64,000 bases of DNA from Clostridia bacterium. GTDB lineage: Bacteria > Bacillota > Clostridia > Christensenellales > Aristaeellaceae. Positions 1 to 8,060 of the stretch are shown here, in pieces (position 1 is the stretch's first letter; the number at the start of each line of letters is the position of its first letter). The position numbers and the translations under genes were made by a program. The notes under the pieces are model-generated. The model searched no databases. It was not told the DNA's origin and worked only from the letters and a program-made list of their open reading frames with translations. The stretch covers positions 124,001-188,000 of the forward strand of contig JAFRPG010000090.1 in the NCBI GenBank assembly GCA_017429265.1, written 5' to 3'.

Positions 1-93
1 GTGCGCGGGTCCGAGCTTGCCGCCGCAGACCGGACAAACGCCGCCGGGCACCGTCTCCCGTCCGCATTTCTTACAGTAGGCACTGAGCGCCAC
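1..93 (-). CDS. zinc-ribbon protein, N-terminal part only
   Basis: This gene runs off the left edge; only about 31 N-terminal residues are present. They contain two CxxC knuckles (CKKCG and CPVCGG) about 12 residues apart, the layout of a zinc-ribbon domain of the kind that often heads membrane or regulatory proteins in Clostridia. The start is a GTG at 91-93 with AGGAGAG eight bases upstream. It overlaps the 3' end of queH by 23 bases, so it is probably the last or next-to-last gene of the metallophosphoesterase-AEC-queH unit. Nothing can be said about the rest of the protein or its role. Confidence 0.6.
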   Translation of the reverse strand, partial: MALSAYCKKCGRETVPGGVCPVCGGKLGPAH

Positions 94-697
94 GGACTTC
101 TCTCTCCTTTTTCTGCCGTTCACGTTCCAGACGGGAATACACGCAGCCGCACCAGTCCTGGCGGTAGAGGCCGTACTCCCTGGAAAGCTCGATGGAGCGG
201 TGGTAGCCGTCCTTCTTCTTGAAGTCGCTGTAGACGAATTCGACGCCGATCTCCCGTTCCAGCGCCAGACCGATCTCGTTGATCCACGCGGAGTTCTTGT
301 GCGGGCTGATGGAGAGGGAGGTGGTGAAGCAGTCATACCCCTGCTCCCGGGCGCGGATCGCCGTCCGCCGCATTCGGAGAGCGTAACAGAGATAACAGCG
401 TTCGCCGCGCTCCGGGATCTGTTCACGCCCGCGGGCGATCTCCGCAAAGGCTTCGTGATCATAGTCGTCGATGATCACGCGAACGCCGCTGTCCGGCCGG
501 AATGCGTCGACAAACCGCCTAACCTCCGACGCGCGCTTGTCAAACTCCTGCAGCGGCTCGATGTTCGGATTGTAGAACAGAAGATCGACATCAAAGCGAT
601 CCTGCAGCCGCTCGAGGGTCGCAGAGGAGCACGGTGCACAGCAGACGTGCAGGAGCAGGCGCCGCCTCTTCTCCTGCGGGAGATCGGGATTGATCAT
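71..697 (-). CDS. queH: epoxyqueuosine reductase QueH
   Basis: QueH reduces epoxyqueuosine to queuosine at the wobble position of GUN-anticodon tRNAs, as the non-orthologous replacement of the cobalamin enzyme QueG. The 208-residue protein carries the family's cysteine motifs: HVCCAPCSS near the N terminus, RCYLCYALRM in the middle and DWCGCVYS near the C terminus. These hold an iron-sulfur cluster and a second metal. It also has the YNPNIEPLQEFDKR segment typical of the family. The ATG at 697 follows an AGGAGG site. It lies 16 bases after the AEC transporter gene in the same operon. No other queuosine synthesis gene is visible in the window. Identification rests on motifs and length, which match the family well. 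Confidence 0.93.
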   Translation of the reverse strand: MINPDLPQEKRRRLLLHVCCAPCSSATLERLQDRFDVDLLFYNPNIEPLQEFDKRASEVRRFVDAFRPDSGVRVIIDDYDHEAFAEIARGREQIPERGERCYLCYALRMRRTAIRAREQGYDCFTTSLSISPHKNSAWINEIGLALEREIGVEFVYSDFKKKDGYHRSIELSREYGLYRQDWCGCVYSRLERERQKKEREVRGAQCLL

Positions 698-713
698 CGG
701 AAGCCGCCTCCTG

Positions 714-1664
714 TCAGGGGATCAGCTGCAGCTGCTTCATAAAGAAGATGAACGCAAAGATCGTGATCAGGGAGAGTACGGTGGATACAAAGACCAGCTC
801 TCCCGCAAGGTCGCCGTCGCCGCCCATATTGGCCGCCATAGAATAGGAGGAAGTCGCGATCGGGGTGCCGAAGCCCATCAGAACAAGGAACAGCTCCACA
901 TCGCGCAGGCCGATGAGCCACGCCAGCGCCAGCATGATGACCGGCAGGATCAGCAGGCGGATCACGATCACCGGGGCGATGATGTTCATGTTCCGTTTGA
1001 CATCCTTGAACATCAGCGTACCGCCGAGGGTGATCATGGCAACCGGGGTCGTGAGGTCCGACAGGGCTTTCACAGGTTTTTCGATCATGGGCGGCAGGCG
1101 CAGACCCAGCACCAGGAAGAGCAGACCCAGCAGGCAGCCGTCCAGAAGCGGGTTCTGGATGATCCGGAGCGGCAGTTGATAAAGCTTGATCCGCTGGCCG
1201 TTCTCCCGGTTGTAGTACTCCAGCACGATCACGGCCGCGATGTTGAAGATGGACACGACCTCAAGTGTCATGACGCCGGCAATGGAGGCGTGCTCCGGGA
1301 AGAGCAGGGTCGTCATCGATACGCCGTAGAGCACATAGTTGCTCCGGAAGATGGCCTGGACGACGACGCCGCGACGGCGGTCCTCCAGCACAAAGCGGGG
1401 CACGATCAGCATGAGCACGATGATCAGCGCGATGATCCCGATGCCGCAGAAAAGCATCAGCTTCAGCGACGGCATGCCGCCCTCGGTGGCCTTGTAGACA
1501 TTGTAGAAGGTCATGAAGGGGAAGATCAGCCTGAAGACAAAGCGGTTCAGCTGCTCCATGAATTTGCGGTCCGCGATGTGAACGCGGACAGCGAAGTACC
1601 CCAGGCCGAGATAGATCAGAAAGGGCAGAACGGCGCCGAAGGCGGCCAGGAAGCTTTCTTTCAT
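714..1664 (-). CDS. AEC (auxin efflux carrier) family transporter
   Basis: This is a 316-residue integral membrane protein with about ten hydrophobic helices in two halves separated by a short polar loop (RENGQRIKLYQLP, about residues 152-164). This is the AEC/bile-acid:sodium symporter-like fold. The second half contains the Gly/Pro-rich GFGTPIATSSYSMA stretch expected in the crossover region of AEC carriers. Bacterial members export or take up small organic acids such as malate or malonate, but the substrate cannot be read from sequence. The ATG at 1664 follows AAAGGAG. It sits 14 bases after the metallophosphoesterase gene and 16 before queH, so the three are co-transcribed; no functional link between them is obvious. 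Confidence 0.85.
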   Translation of the reverse strand: MKESFLAAFGAVLPFLIYLGLGYFAVRVHIADRKFMEQLNRFVFRLIFPFMTFYNVYKATEGGMPSLKLMLFCGIGIIALIIVLMLIVPRFVLEDRRRGVVVQAIFRSNYVLYGVSMTTLLFPEHASIAGVMTLEVVSIFNIAAVIVLEYYNRENGQRIKLYQLPLRIIQNPLLDGCLLGLLFLVLGLRLPPMIEKPVKALSDLTTPVAMITLGGTLMFKDVKRNMNIIAPVIVIRLLILPVIMLALAWLIGLRDVELFLVLMGFGTPIATSSYSMAANMGGDGDLAGELVFVSTVLSLITIFAFIFFMKQLQLIP

Positions 1665-1678
1665 GAGGAACTCCTTTG

Positions 1679-2356
1679 TCAGCGGGAGTAAACGCCCGTC
1701 AGGACTTCGCGGATATAAGCGTCGCAGTGGGGAAGGACCTTTGCCTTGCGAGCGTCCTCCGCCGCTGCCTCATTGTCGTAGGGAACGGAGAGGATCGTCA
1801 TGCGCAGCGGCCGGTCCTCGAGCAGGAGGGCGTGCGCCCGCGGAACGCCGAGGTTGTTGCCGACCGAGCCGGCATTGCAGACGTAGGCTCCGTTCAATGT
1901 GCGGACGAACGCACGATGGGAGTCGGCAAAGATCGCACCGTCAAAGCGGCCCCGGTCGGTGACGAGCACTGCCTCGAATTCCTCGCGCGGAGAGTCCGCC
2001 ATGAGCAGCGGCGTCAGCGGCCTTCCGTGAAAGAGTCGGAAGCGCAGCCCGGAAAAAGTCAGTTCGTCCTCCGGCGGAAGACCGCGGAGCCAGGAGAGGC
2101 GCTCTTCGCCCAGCTGATCCCAGAAGAATCCGTCCTCGGAGAATTCCCGGCCGCCGACGCCGTAATCCCAGTTGCCGCCGATCCAGTGACGGCAATGGGT
2201 CCGGACCCAGTCGCAGGTCAGGTCGGAGGAGGGGCCTTTGCCGACCGCGTCGCCAAGAAACCAGATATCGTCCGCATCCAGGCCGCGGATCGCCTCTTCC
2301 ATCGCAAGCGTCGCCGGCCAGTTGCCGTGCAGATCGCCAAGGAACAGAATGCGCAT
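1679..2356 (-). CDS. calcineurin-like metallophosphoesterase
   Basis: This 225-residue soluble protein has the metal-binding motifs of the calcineurin-like phosphoesterase fold: GDLHGN at residues 7-12, GDAVGKG at about 35-41, GNWD in place of the usual GNHD, and a later NAGSVG segment. The usual GHTH motif is replaced by FADSHR, so one ligand position differs from the standard family. This resembles the YfcE/MJ0936 branch, which hydrolyses phosphodiesters in vitro, but the natural substrate is unknown. The ATG at 2356 follows GGGAGG. It is the first gene of a unit reading into the AEC transporter, queH and a zinc-ribbon gene, and has a clear promoter just upstream. Confidence 0.85.
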   Translation of the reverse strand: MRILFLGDLHGNWPATLAMEEAIRGLDADDIWFLGDAVGKGPSSDLTCDWVRTHCRHWIGGNWDYGVGGREFSEDGFFWDQLGEERLSWLRGLPPEDELTFSGLRFRLFHGRPLTPLLMADSPREEFEAVLVTDRGRFDGAIFADSHRAFVRTLNGAYVCNAGSVGNNLGVPRAHALLLEDRPLRMTILSVPYDNEAAAEDARKAKVLPHCDAYIREVLTGVYSR

Positions 2357-2384
2357 GAGTAAGAGTCACCTCCCGACACGGAAC

Positions 2385-2413
2385 AGTATACCATCCCGAC
2401 GCCCTGCGATCAA
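2385..2413 (-). promoter_or_regulatory. sigma-A-type promoter of the phosphoesterase-AEC-queH unit
   Basis: On the minus strand, TTGATC (2408-2413) and TATACT (2385-2390) are separated by 17 bases. The -10 element ends 28 bases upstream of the start codon at 2356. Confidence 0.75.
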
Positions 2414-2465
2414 CCGGATTTCGCCAGGGCGGCGGGATTTCCCGTGAAGACGGTACGGTCGCGGC

Positions 2466-3032
2466 TCAGGATCGGCCGCGGAGAAAGCGGAGCCTCGGCT
2501 GGATCCGGCGGACATACAGGATCGACAGAGGCATCAGCAGAAAGTCGTACAGATGCAGCGCGACGACAGCCATCACAAAGAAGCTGACCGTCATCCAGAC
2601 CCCCATCTCACCGAATTCGCCGGCGACTGCGTCGAGGTGCAGGACAAAGATGAGCATGGTATACATTGCGCCGATCGAGGCAGCGAAGATCACTGTCTTC
2701 AGGAGGAACCGCACTGCCTTTGCGCGGATGTGCAGGTCGATCGGCCACTTTGCGAGCGGCCACCAGCCGATGAACAGATAGAAGAAGGCGGCTTCCTTGT
2801 CCAGGCCGAGAATCAGCGAGAGCAGGGCCGCGGCGGCCCACGTCGCCAGCGCCGCCTTCCAATGAAATTCGATCCGGATCGGCAGGAGCAGGGCCGCGGC
2901 CAGCAGCGGCGTGATATAGGTGGCGACCGGGATCAGGCCGCCGACCAGCATCAGCGTGACCGTCAGTCCGGCCGACATCCCGCAGAAGGCGATCAGCATG
3001 CTCATCCTTCTGCTCCGCGTGCGCTTCTGCAT
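2466..3032 (-). CDS. hypothetical multi-pass membrane protein (ECF S-component-like)
   Basis: This 188-residue protein has about five or six hydrophobic segments (roughly residues 10-50, 56-75, 78-95, 110-130 and 142-172), short loops and a basic C terminus. Size and helix pattern resemble small substrate-binding S components of energy-coupling-factor transporters, and I recognise the style of a conserved Clostridia membrane protein, but no signature motif identifies a substrate. The ATG at 3032 has AAGGAGA ten bases upstream. It lies downstream of pckA in the same orientation, but a terminator hairpin separates them, so it may depend on readthrough or on a promoter I cannot see. No ECF ATPase or T component is in the window. 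Confidence 0.6.
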   Translation of the reverse strand: MQKRTRSRRMSMLIAFCGMSAGLTVTLMLVGGLIPVATYITPLLAAALLLPIRIEFHWKAALATWAAAALLSLILGLDKEAAFFYLFIGWWPLAKWPIDLHIRAKAVRFLLKTVIFAASIGAMYTMLIFVLHLDAVAGEFGEMGVWMTVSFFVMAVVALHLYDFLLMPLSILYVRRIQPRLRFLRGRS

Positions 3033-3053
3033 GACTTCCGTCTCCTTCTGGTC

Positions 3054-3088
3054 TGAGAAAAGAGGGCTCTCCGTCGCCGGAAAGCCCT
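3054..3088 (-). terminator. intrinsic terminator after pckA
   Basis: On the minus strand an AGGGCT...AGCCCT stem (3063-3068 with 3083-3088), extended by inner TCC/GGA pairs around a short loop, is followed by CTTTTCT. It lies between the pckA stop and the next gene. Confidence 0.65.
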
Positions 3089-3109
3089 GTATAGGGGTCC
3101 TGGATCAGA

Positions 3110-4723
3110 TTACAGCTGAGGACCGGCGGACACAAGCGCCTTGCCGGCTTCGTTGCCCTCGTACTTGACGAAGTTCTTGATGAAGCGGGAGGCGAGATCC
3201 TTCGCCTTGTCTTCCCAAACCTTGGGATCTGCGTAGGTGTCGCGCGGATCGAGGATCGCCGGATCGACGCCGGGAAGCTCGGTTGGAACCTCGAAATCGA
3301 AGTAAGGGATCTTCTTCGTGGGCGCCTTCAGGATCGCACCGGAGAGAATCGCGTCGATGATGCCGCGGGTGTCCTTGATGGAGATGCGCTTGCCGGTGCC
3401 GTTCCAGCCGGTGTTCACCAGGTAGGCCTTCGCGCCGCACTTCTCCATCTTCTTGACGAGCTCCTCGGCATACTTGGTCGGATGGAGTTCGAGGAAGGCC
3501 TGACCGAAGCAGGCGGAGAAGGTGGGGGTGGGCTCGGTGATGCCGCGCTCGGTGCCGGCCAGCTTCGCGGTGAAGCCGGAGAGGAAGTAGTACTTGGTCT
3601 GCTCGGGGGTCAGCACGGAGACGGGCGGCAGCACGCCGAAGGCATCCGCGGAGAGGAAGATCACGTTCGCAGCGTCGGGACCCGCAGAGATCGGGCTGAC
3701 GTTCTTGACGATCTTCTCAATGTGATCGATGGGGTAGGAGACGCGGGTGTTCTCGGTCACGGACTTGTCGTGGAAGTCGATCTTGCCGTCGGCGTCGAGG
3801 GTCACGTTCTCCAGCAGGGCATTGCGGCGGATGGCGTTGTAGATATCGGGCTCGGAATCGGCGTCGAGGTCGATGACCTTGGCGTAGCAGCCGCCCTCAA
3901 AGTTGAAGACACCGTTGTCGTCCCAGCCATGTTCGTCGTCGCCGATCAGCAGGCGCTTGGGGTCGGTGGAGAGGGTGGTCTTGCCGGTGCCGGACAGACC
4001 GAAGAAGATGGCGGTGTTCTTGCCTTCCATGTCGGTGTTGGCGGAGCAGTGCATCGAAGCGATGCCCTTCAGCGGCAGGTAGTAATTCATCATGGAGAAC
4101 ATGCCCTTCTTCATCTCGCCGCCGTACCAGGTGTTCAGGATCACCTGCTCACGGCTGCTGACGTTGAAGGCCACGACGGTCTCGGAGTTGAGGCCGAGTT
4201 CCTTGTACTGCGTGCACTTCGCCTTGGAAGCGGTGTAGACCACGAAGTCGGGCTCGAATACGGCGAGCTCCTCCTCGGTGGGACGGATGAACATGTTGGT
4301 GACGAAATGGGCCTGCCAGGCGACCTCCATGATGAAGCGCACCGCCATGCGGGTATCCCGGTTCGCGCCGCAGAAAGCGTCGACCACATAGAGCTTCTTG
4401 CCGGAGAGCTCAGCCTTGGCCAGATCCTTGACGATCGCCCAGGTCTTCTCGGTCATGGGATGGTTATCGTTCTTGTAGGCATCGGTGGTCCACCAGACGG
4501 TGTCCTTGCTGGCCTCATCCATGACGATATACTTATCCTTGGGGGAGCGGCCGGTGTAAATGCCGGTCATCACATTGACAGCGCCCAGCTCGCTGAGCTG
4601 CCCCTTCTCATAGCCTTCGAGGGAAGGATCCATCTCGTCGGTAAAAAGCTGCTCATAGGAGGGATTGTAGACAATCTCAGTTGTGCCGGTGATCCCGTAC
4701 TTCTCCAGATCGATGTTTGCCAT
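3110..4723 (-). CDS. pckA: phosphoenolpyruvate carboxykinase (ATP)
   Basis: PckA interconverts oxaloacetate plus ATP and phosphoenolpyruvate plus CO2 plus ADP. It serves gluconeogenesis or, in many anaerobes, CO2 fixation towards succinate. The 537-residue protein has the ATP-type signatures: [12 protein letters not shown] near the N terminus (oxaloacetate-binding Arg), [11 protein letters not shown] (kinase-1a P-loop), GDDEHGWDD (kinase-2, metal ligands), FEGGCYAK, and NTGWNGTGK towards the C terminus. I chose the ATG at 4721-4723 because GAGG lies about eight bases upstream; a longer in-frame TTG start at 4753 has no comparable site. The upstream AT-rich region holds a good promoter and separates it from a divergent acyl-CoA synthetase gene. 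Confidence 0.97.
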   Translation of the reverse strand: MANIDLEKYGITGTTEIVYNPSYEQLFTDEMDPSLEGYEKGQLSELGAVNVMTGIYTGRSPKDKYIVMDEASKDTVWWTTDAYKNDNHPMTEKTWAIVKDLAKAELSGKKLYVVDAFCGANRDTRMAVRFIMEVAWQAHFVTNMFIRPTEEELAVFEPDFVVYTASKAKCTQYKELGLNSETVVAFNVSSREQVILNTWYGGEMKKGMFSMMNYYLPLKGIASMHCSANTDMEGKNTAIFFGLSGTGKTTLSTDPKRLLIGDDEHGWDDNGVFNFEGGCYAKVIDLDADSEPDIYNAIRRNALLENVTLDADGKIDFHDKSVTENTRVSYPIDHIEKIVKNVSPISAGPDAANVIFLSADAFGVLPPVSVLTPEQTKYYFLSGFTAKLAGTERGITEPTPTFSACFGQAFLELHPTKYAEELVKKMEKCGAKAYLVNTGWNGTGKRISIKDTRGIIDAILSGAILKAPTKKIPYFDFEVPTELPGVDPAILDPRDTYADPKVWEDKAKDLASRFIKNFVKYEGNEAGKALVSAGPQL

Positions 4724-4786
4724 GCGCTGAACCTCTTTCTCATAGTCCTTCAAGTTATTGGCTGAAACCCAACTTCAACCAAATAC

Positions 4787-4816
4787 ATTTTACCATATCC
4801 GCCTTGCTTCTGTCAA
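4787..4816 (-). promoter_or_regulatory. likely pckA promoter
   Basis: On the minus strand, TTGACA (4811-4816) and TAAAAT (4787-4792) are 18 bases apart, about 65 bases upstream of the pckA ATG. The region 4754-4860 is distinctly AT-rich compared with the flanking genes. Confidence 0.6.
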
Positions 4817-4868
4817 CGTTATTTTTTTGACAATCATGATGATTAAAAGGTATTTGGCGGAAAACATC

Positions 4869-4897
4869 TTGACAGAACGCTCTGCGTGTATTATGAT
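4869..4897 (+). promoter_or_regulatory. sigma-A-type promoter of the acyl-CoA synthetase gene
   Basis: TTGACA (4869-4874) and TATGAT (4892-4897) lie at the ideal 17-base spacing, 62 bases before the ATG at 4960. Confidence 0.8.
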
Positions 4898-4959
4898 CAC
4901 TTTAACGGATAAAAGCTGTAAAGCGCAAAAGAATCCGTTCTCAGAAAGGATGAAACGGT

Positions 4960-6594
4960 ATGCCCATCACTGACCTGCTTGAGCGAAACAGCAAGCTGTA
5001 CGGGAACGAAATCAGCCTGGTCGAGATCAATCCGGAGATTCAGGAGGAGCCGCGCGTCACTTGGCGTGAATACGAGCTGATCCAGCCCACCTCCTCGACC
5101 CCGTACCGCCGGGAGATCACCTGGAGCGTCTTCGACGAGAAGGCCAACCGGGTCGCCAACATGCTTCTGTCCAGGGGGATCCGCAAGGGCCAGAAGGTCG
5201 CGATCCTGCTGATGAACTGCCTGGAGTGGCTGCCGATCTATTTCGGCATCCTCAAGACCGGCGCCGTTGCTGTTCCGCTCAACTTCCGATATACAGCCGA
5301 GGAGATCGAGTACTGCCTTCGCCTCGCCGATGCCGACGTGCTCTTCTTCGGACCCGAATTCATCGGCCGCGTGGAGGACATCGTTCCCTCGATCGGCAAG
5401 GACCGTCTGCTCTTCTTCGTCGGATCCGTCTGTCCCTCCTTCGCGGAGAGCTATATCGACGCGGTGGCCAACTGTTCCTCCACGGCGCCGAAGATCCTCA
5501 TCGAGGACACGGACGATGCCGCCATCTATTATTCCTCCGGCACGACCGGCTTCCCGAAGGCCATTCTGCTTGATCACACCGCGCTCCTGCAGTCCGCGCG
5601 CATGGAAGCCATCCATCACGAGACGACCCACGAGGATGTTTTCCTCTGCATCCCGCCGCTCTACCACACCGGCGCGAAGATGCACTGGTTCGGCTCCCTC
5701 TATACTGGCAGCCGTGCGGTCCTGCTGAAGGGAAACCGCCCGAAGGCGATCCTCGACACGATCTCCTGGGAGCGCTGCACCATTGTCTGGCTGCTGGTGC
5801 CGTGGTGCCAGGACCTGCTGACGGCGCTCGACCGCGGCGATCTTTCGCTGGAGGGCCGCAACATGGCGCAGCTTCGCCTGATGCACATCGGCGCTCAGCC
5901 CGTCCCGCCTTCGCTGATCCGCCACTGGCTGGAGTACTTCCCGAACCATAAATACGACACGAACTACGGACTCAGCGAATCCACCGGCCCCGGCTGCGTG
6001 CATCTCGGTGTCGACAACATTCACAAGGTGGGCGCCATCGGCAAACCGGGCTACGGCTGGGAGTGCAAGATCGTCGATGAGAATGACACCGTTGTGAAGC
6101 AGGGTGAGGTCGGCGAGCTCTGTGTCAAGGGTCCCGGCGTCATGAAGTGCTACTACCACGACCCGAAGGCCACGGCCGAAGCGATCCGCGACGGTTGGCT
6201 CCATACGGGCGATATGGCCCGGATGGATGAGGACGGCTTCATCTTCCTGGTGGACCGCAAGAAGGACGTCATCATCTCCGGCGGCGAAAACCTCTATCCC
6301 GTGCAGATCGAGGACTTCCTGGCCGCCAATCCCAAGATCCACGACGTTGCTGTGATCGGTCTGCCCGATCCGCGCCTCGGTGAGATCGCCGCCGCGATCA
6401 TCCAGATCAAAGAGGGCATGACCGCCACCGAGGAGGAAATCAACGAATACTGCCTCGGGCTTCCGCGCTATAAGCGTCCGCGCAGGATCATCTTCGCACC
6501 TGTCCCGCGCAATCCCACCGGCAAGATCGAAAAGCCGAAGCTCCGCCAGCAGTACTGCGGCGTTCGCCTGGTCGAAGCGCAGAACATGGGCTGA
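4960..6594 (+). CDS. class I adenylate-forming enzyme, acyl-CoA synthetase type
   Basis: This 544-residue ANL-superfamily enzyme activates a carboxylic acid to an acyl-adenylate and then, most likely, to its CoA thioester. Visible motifs are the P-loop-like YYSSGTTGFPK (about residues 189-199), YGLSEST (about 340), TGDMARMDEDGF followed by DRKKDVIISGGENLYP (hinge and C-terminal domain), and the catalytic lysine region PTGKIEK near the C terminus. The length fits a full medium- or long-chain or cyclohexanecarboxylate-type ligase; the acyl substrate cannot be assigned. The ATG follows AGAAAGGA. It is transcribed alone between its own promoter and a terminator, divergent from pckA. Confidence 0.9.
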   Translation: MPITDLLERNSKLYGNEISLVEINPEIQEEPRVTWREYELIQPTSSTPYRREITWSVFDEKANRVANMLLSRGIRKGQKVAILLMNCLEWLPIYFGILKTGAVAVPLNFRYTAEEIEYCLRLADADVLFFGPEFIGRVEDIVPSIGKDRLLFFVGSVCPSFAESYIDAVANCSSTAPKILIEDTDDAAIYYSSGTTGFPKAILLDHTALLQSARMEAIHHETTHEDVFLCIPPLYHTGAKMHWFGSLYTGSRAVLLKGNRPKAILDTISWERCTIVWLLVPWCQDLLTALDRGDLSLEGRNMAQLRLMHIGAQPVPPSLIRHWLEYFPNHKYDTNYGLSESTGPGCVHLGVDNIHKVGAIGKPGYGWECKIVDENDTVVKQGEVGELCVKGPGVMKCYYHDPKATAEAIRDGWLHTGDMARMDEDGFIFLVDRKKDVIISGGENLYPVQIEDFLAANPKIHDVAVIGLPDPRLGEIAAAIIQIKEGMTATEEEINEYCLGLPRYKRPRRIIFAPVPRNPTGKIEKPKLRQQYCGVRLVEAQNMG

Positions 6595-6617
6595 CAGCGA
6601 AAATCGTATCCATCCCC

Positions 6618-6649
6618 GGGACCGCTCGAAACGGGCGGTTCCTTTTTTT
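6618..6649 (+). terminator. intrinsic terminator of the acyl-CoA synthetase gene
   Basis: An 11-base stem (6618-6628 with 6632-6642, two G-U pairs) with an AAA loop is followed by seven T residues. Confidence 0.9.
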
Positions 6650-6652
6650 CGT

Positions 6653-6664
6653 ATAACATGTTAT
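6653..6664. repeat. perfect 12-base palindrome upstream of a secreted-protein gene
   Basis: ATAACATGTTAT is a perfect palindrome immediately after the preceding terminator and about 70 bases before the start of the secreted protein at 6736. It could be an operator half-site pair; nothing in the sequence names a regulator. Confidence 0.35.
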
Positions 6665-6735
6665 CTGAAGGAAACAAAGAACCGCACGGGAACGGTTATC
6701 ATACAATCATCAAACAAAAGGGAGGCGATCCGTCC

Positions 6736-7191
6736 GTGTTCAGCATCAGATCTTCCTGTGTGAAAGGAGCCTTGGTGCTCCTGCTCATCGTATCGCTCAT
6801 GACCGCGCTCATTCCGGCGTGTGCGGACAGCGTCAGACTCTCATCGATGACCGATGACGAGATCCTGAAACTTCTTTCGGACATCAACAGTGAGCTGGTC
6901 CGCAGAGGCATTCCCAGGACAGCCACCCTGCCAAAGGGCGCCTATATCGCCGGGGAAACCATTCCGTGCGGCAGCTATATCTACACCTGCCTCGCTCAGG
7001 GAGATGACTGGGGGAACCTGACCGTCTACTCGGAGCGCGGAAAGGGAAAACAGCTTCTGTGGCATGTGGTCGGCGCGCCCGACGATGGGGAGGAGCCTGA
7101 GACGGTCTTCATCACGCTGAATGAAGGGGATGAACTGAAATCAGGTGTCCCGTTCAGCCTGACGATCATGACCGGCATCTCGTTCCGCTGA
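6736..7191 (+). CDS. small secreted protein of unknown function
   Basis: This 151-residue protein begins with a typical signal peptide: a short basic stretch, then a hydrophobic core (about residues 11-27) ending near ACADS. After it come a short helical segment (DDEILKLLSDINSELVRRGI) and a beta-rich domain with the pattern LPKGAYIAGETIPCGSYIY, a G-x-Y-x-x-G-x-x-I-P-x-G-x-Y motif that I recognise from secreted Clostridia proteins without a known function. I chose the GTG at 6736 because GGGAGG lies ten bases upstream and the signal peptide then starts correctly; an upstream ATG at 6658 would place a polar leader before it. It is a monocistronic gene between two terminators. Confidence 0.65.
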   Translation: MFSIRSSCVKGALVLLLIVSLMTALIPACADSVRLSSMTDDEILKLLSDINSELVRRGIPRTATLPKGAYIAGETIPCGSYIYTCLAQGDDWGNLTVYSERGKGKQLLWHVVGAPDDGEEPETVFITLNEGDELKSGVPFSLTIMTGISFR

Positions 7192-7206
7192 CACATCCCG
7201 CTGACC

Positions 7207-7240
7207 GACGCTGTCCGAACGGCAGCGTCCCTTTTTTTTT
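7207..7240 (+). terminator. intrinsic terminator after the secreted protein
   Basis: A GACGCTGTCC/GGCAGCGTC stem (7207-7229) is followed by a run of ten T residues at 7231-7240. Confidence 0.9.
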
Positions 7241-7304
7241 CCGGCTGCGGGTTCGCGAAATAAACATGCGCTGTTATAGAGGCAGAAGAGAAGGAGGGAA
7301 TCAA

Positions 7305-7547
7305 ATGCCTTATAACAGAAAAGCATGCGGTATCGTCATCAGCAGAATGAGAGTCGGAAAAGGGCTCTCACAGGAAGTCCTGTCAGGACTGGCCGGGATC
7401 TCGCGCAGTCACCTGGCTCAGATCGAGGGCGGACGGAAGACCATGCGCCTGGATACGCTCTGGCAGATTGCAGAGGCGCTTGCCGTGACCCCGGACCGGC
7501 TGATTCGGATGATCGAAGAGGAGATTCAGAACGGGGAACCGCCCTGA
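7305..7547 (+). CDS. small XRE-family helix-turn-helix regulator
   Basis: This 80-residue protein is almost entirely one Cro/C1-type helix-turn-helix domain: GIVISRMRVGKGLSQEVLS, then AGISRSHLAQIEGGRKT, then LDTLWQIAEALAVTPDRL, with an acidic tail. It should bind DNA as a dimer; the target is unknown. The ATG at 7305 follows AAGGAGGG by six bases; an in-frame ATG at 7266 lacks a ribosome site. It has no partner toxin or phage gene beside it. The next gene (7682) has its own promoter with a palindrome in its spacer, which is one possible target. Confidence 0.8.
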   Translation: MPYNRKACGIVISRMRVGKGLSQEVLSGLAGISRSHLAQIEGGRKTMRLDTLWQIAEALAVTPDRLIRMIEEEIQNGEPP

Positions 7548-7589
7548 CAGCCCTCATGCCTCCTGTTTGTACCGGCCGTGCGGTCACGC

Positions 7590-7617
7590 TTGACAAATCA
7601 TGCCGGCATGGTATGAT
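7590..7617 (+). promoter_or_regulatory. promoter with a palindromic spacer
   Basis: TTGACA (7590-7595) and TATGAT (7612-7617) are 16 bases apart. The spacer contains the perfect 12-base palindrome CATGCCGGCATG (7599-7610), placed where a repressor would block polymerase. Confidence 0.7.
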
Positions 7618-7681
7618 GATCACAGAGTCTCATACAAGGCCATTCATTTTGAATCGTTTCCGGACGGAGGAGTAATCAGCA

Positions 7682-7903
7682 ATGCTGTTTTCGCGAAAGA
7701 CATCGGCGCGCCATCGGTGGAACAGCGACGAGCAGACACCGGTCATCCGCTGCTCGATCTGTACGGGCGAGCAGGAGGCCGGCTTCATCAACCGCAGGAC
7801 AGGTGCGTTCACCGGCGTGATGCTGATCCGGAACGCGGACGACCTTGAGGAGTTCCGGGAGACTTACGGTATTCAGGATACCGACATCCGTAAGATTTAC
7901 TGA
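7682..7903 (+). CDS. conserved small hypothetical protein
   Basis: This 73-residue cytosolic-looking protein has a basic N terminus (MLFSRK), a CSIC pair in VIRCSICTGEQEAGF that could bind metal, and a C-terminal segment MLIRNADDLEEFRETYGI. I recognise this pattern as a short protein found widely in Clostridia whose database names are not trustworthy; no function is established. The ATG follows CGGAGGAG. It is preceded by its own promoter and followed by a hairpin, so it is monocistronic. With only two cysteines in one knuckle, metal binding would need dimerisation or other ligands. Confidence 0.65.
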   Translation: MLFSRKTSARHRWNSDEQTPVIRCSICTGEQEAGFINRRTGAFTGVMLIRNADDLEEFRETYGIQDTDIRKIY

Positions 7904-7906
7904 GCT

Positions 7907-7936
7907 AACGCTGCCTTCCGAACGGGCGGCGTTTTC
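7907..7936 (+). terminator. weak intrinsic terminator
   Basis: An AACGCTGCC/GGCGGCGTT-type stem (7907-7915 with 7925-7933) is followed by only four T residues directly after the stem of the small gene ending at 7903. Confidence 0.5.
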
Positions 7937-7976
7937 ATGACGCGGATGCCGTCCGGCGAACCGGTCTGTATACAAC

Positions 7977-8043
7977 TGCAAGTTTCGCTTGCAAAACACC
8001 TATGTTTGTGATAGATTTATCAATGCGGAGCAAGCGACTCCGC
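7977..8043 (+). promoter_or_regulatory. candidate promoter and leader structures of the ABC importer
   Basis: A TTGCAA (7989-7994) and TAGATT (8012-8017) pair with 17-base spacing is the best promoter candidate. Its -35 element overlaps the right arm of the inverted repeat TGCAAG-TTTCG-CTTGCA (7977-7993), a possible operator. Downstream, GCGGAG (8025-8030) can pair with CTCCGC (8038-8043); the CTCC of this stem could instead pair with the GGAG of the ribosome site at about 8048. Confidence 0.4.
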
Positions 8044-8060
8044 AGAAGGAGAATAATTAT

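Noticed and set aside
690-1691. Plus-strand open frame of 333 codons rich in His, Asp and Gln
   Set aside because: Antisense of the AEC transporter; its odd composition is the complement of hydrophobic codons.
4758-4973. Short plus-strand frame between pckA and the acyl-CoA synthetase
   Set aside because: It covers the divergent promoters, has no ribosome site and overlaps the start of the synthetase gene.
7305-7903. Toxin-antitoxin pair of the XRE gene and the 73-residue gene
   Set aside because: The two are not coupled: the second has its own promoter about 40 bases after the first gene, and it resembles a widespread conserved small protein, not a toxin.
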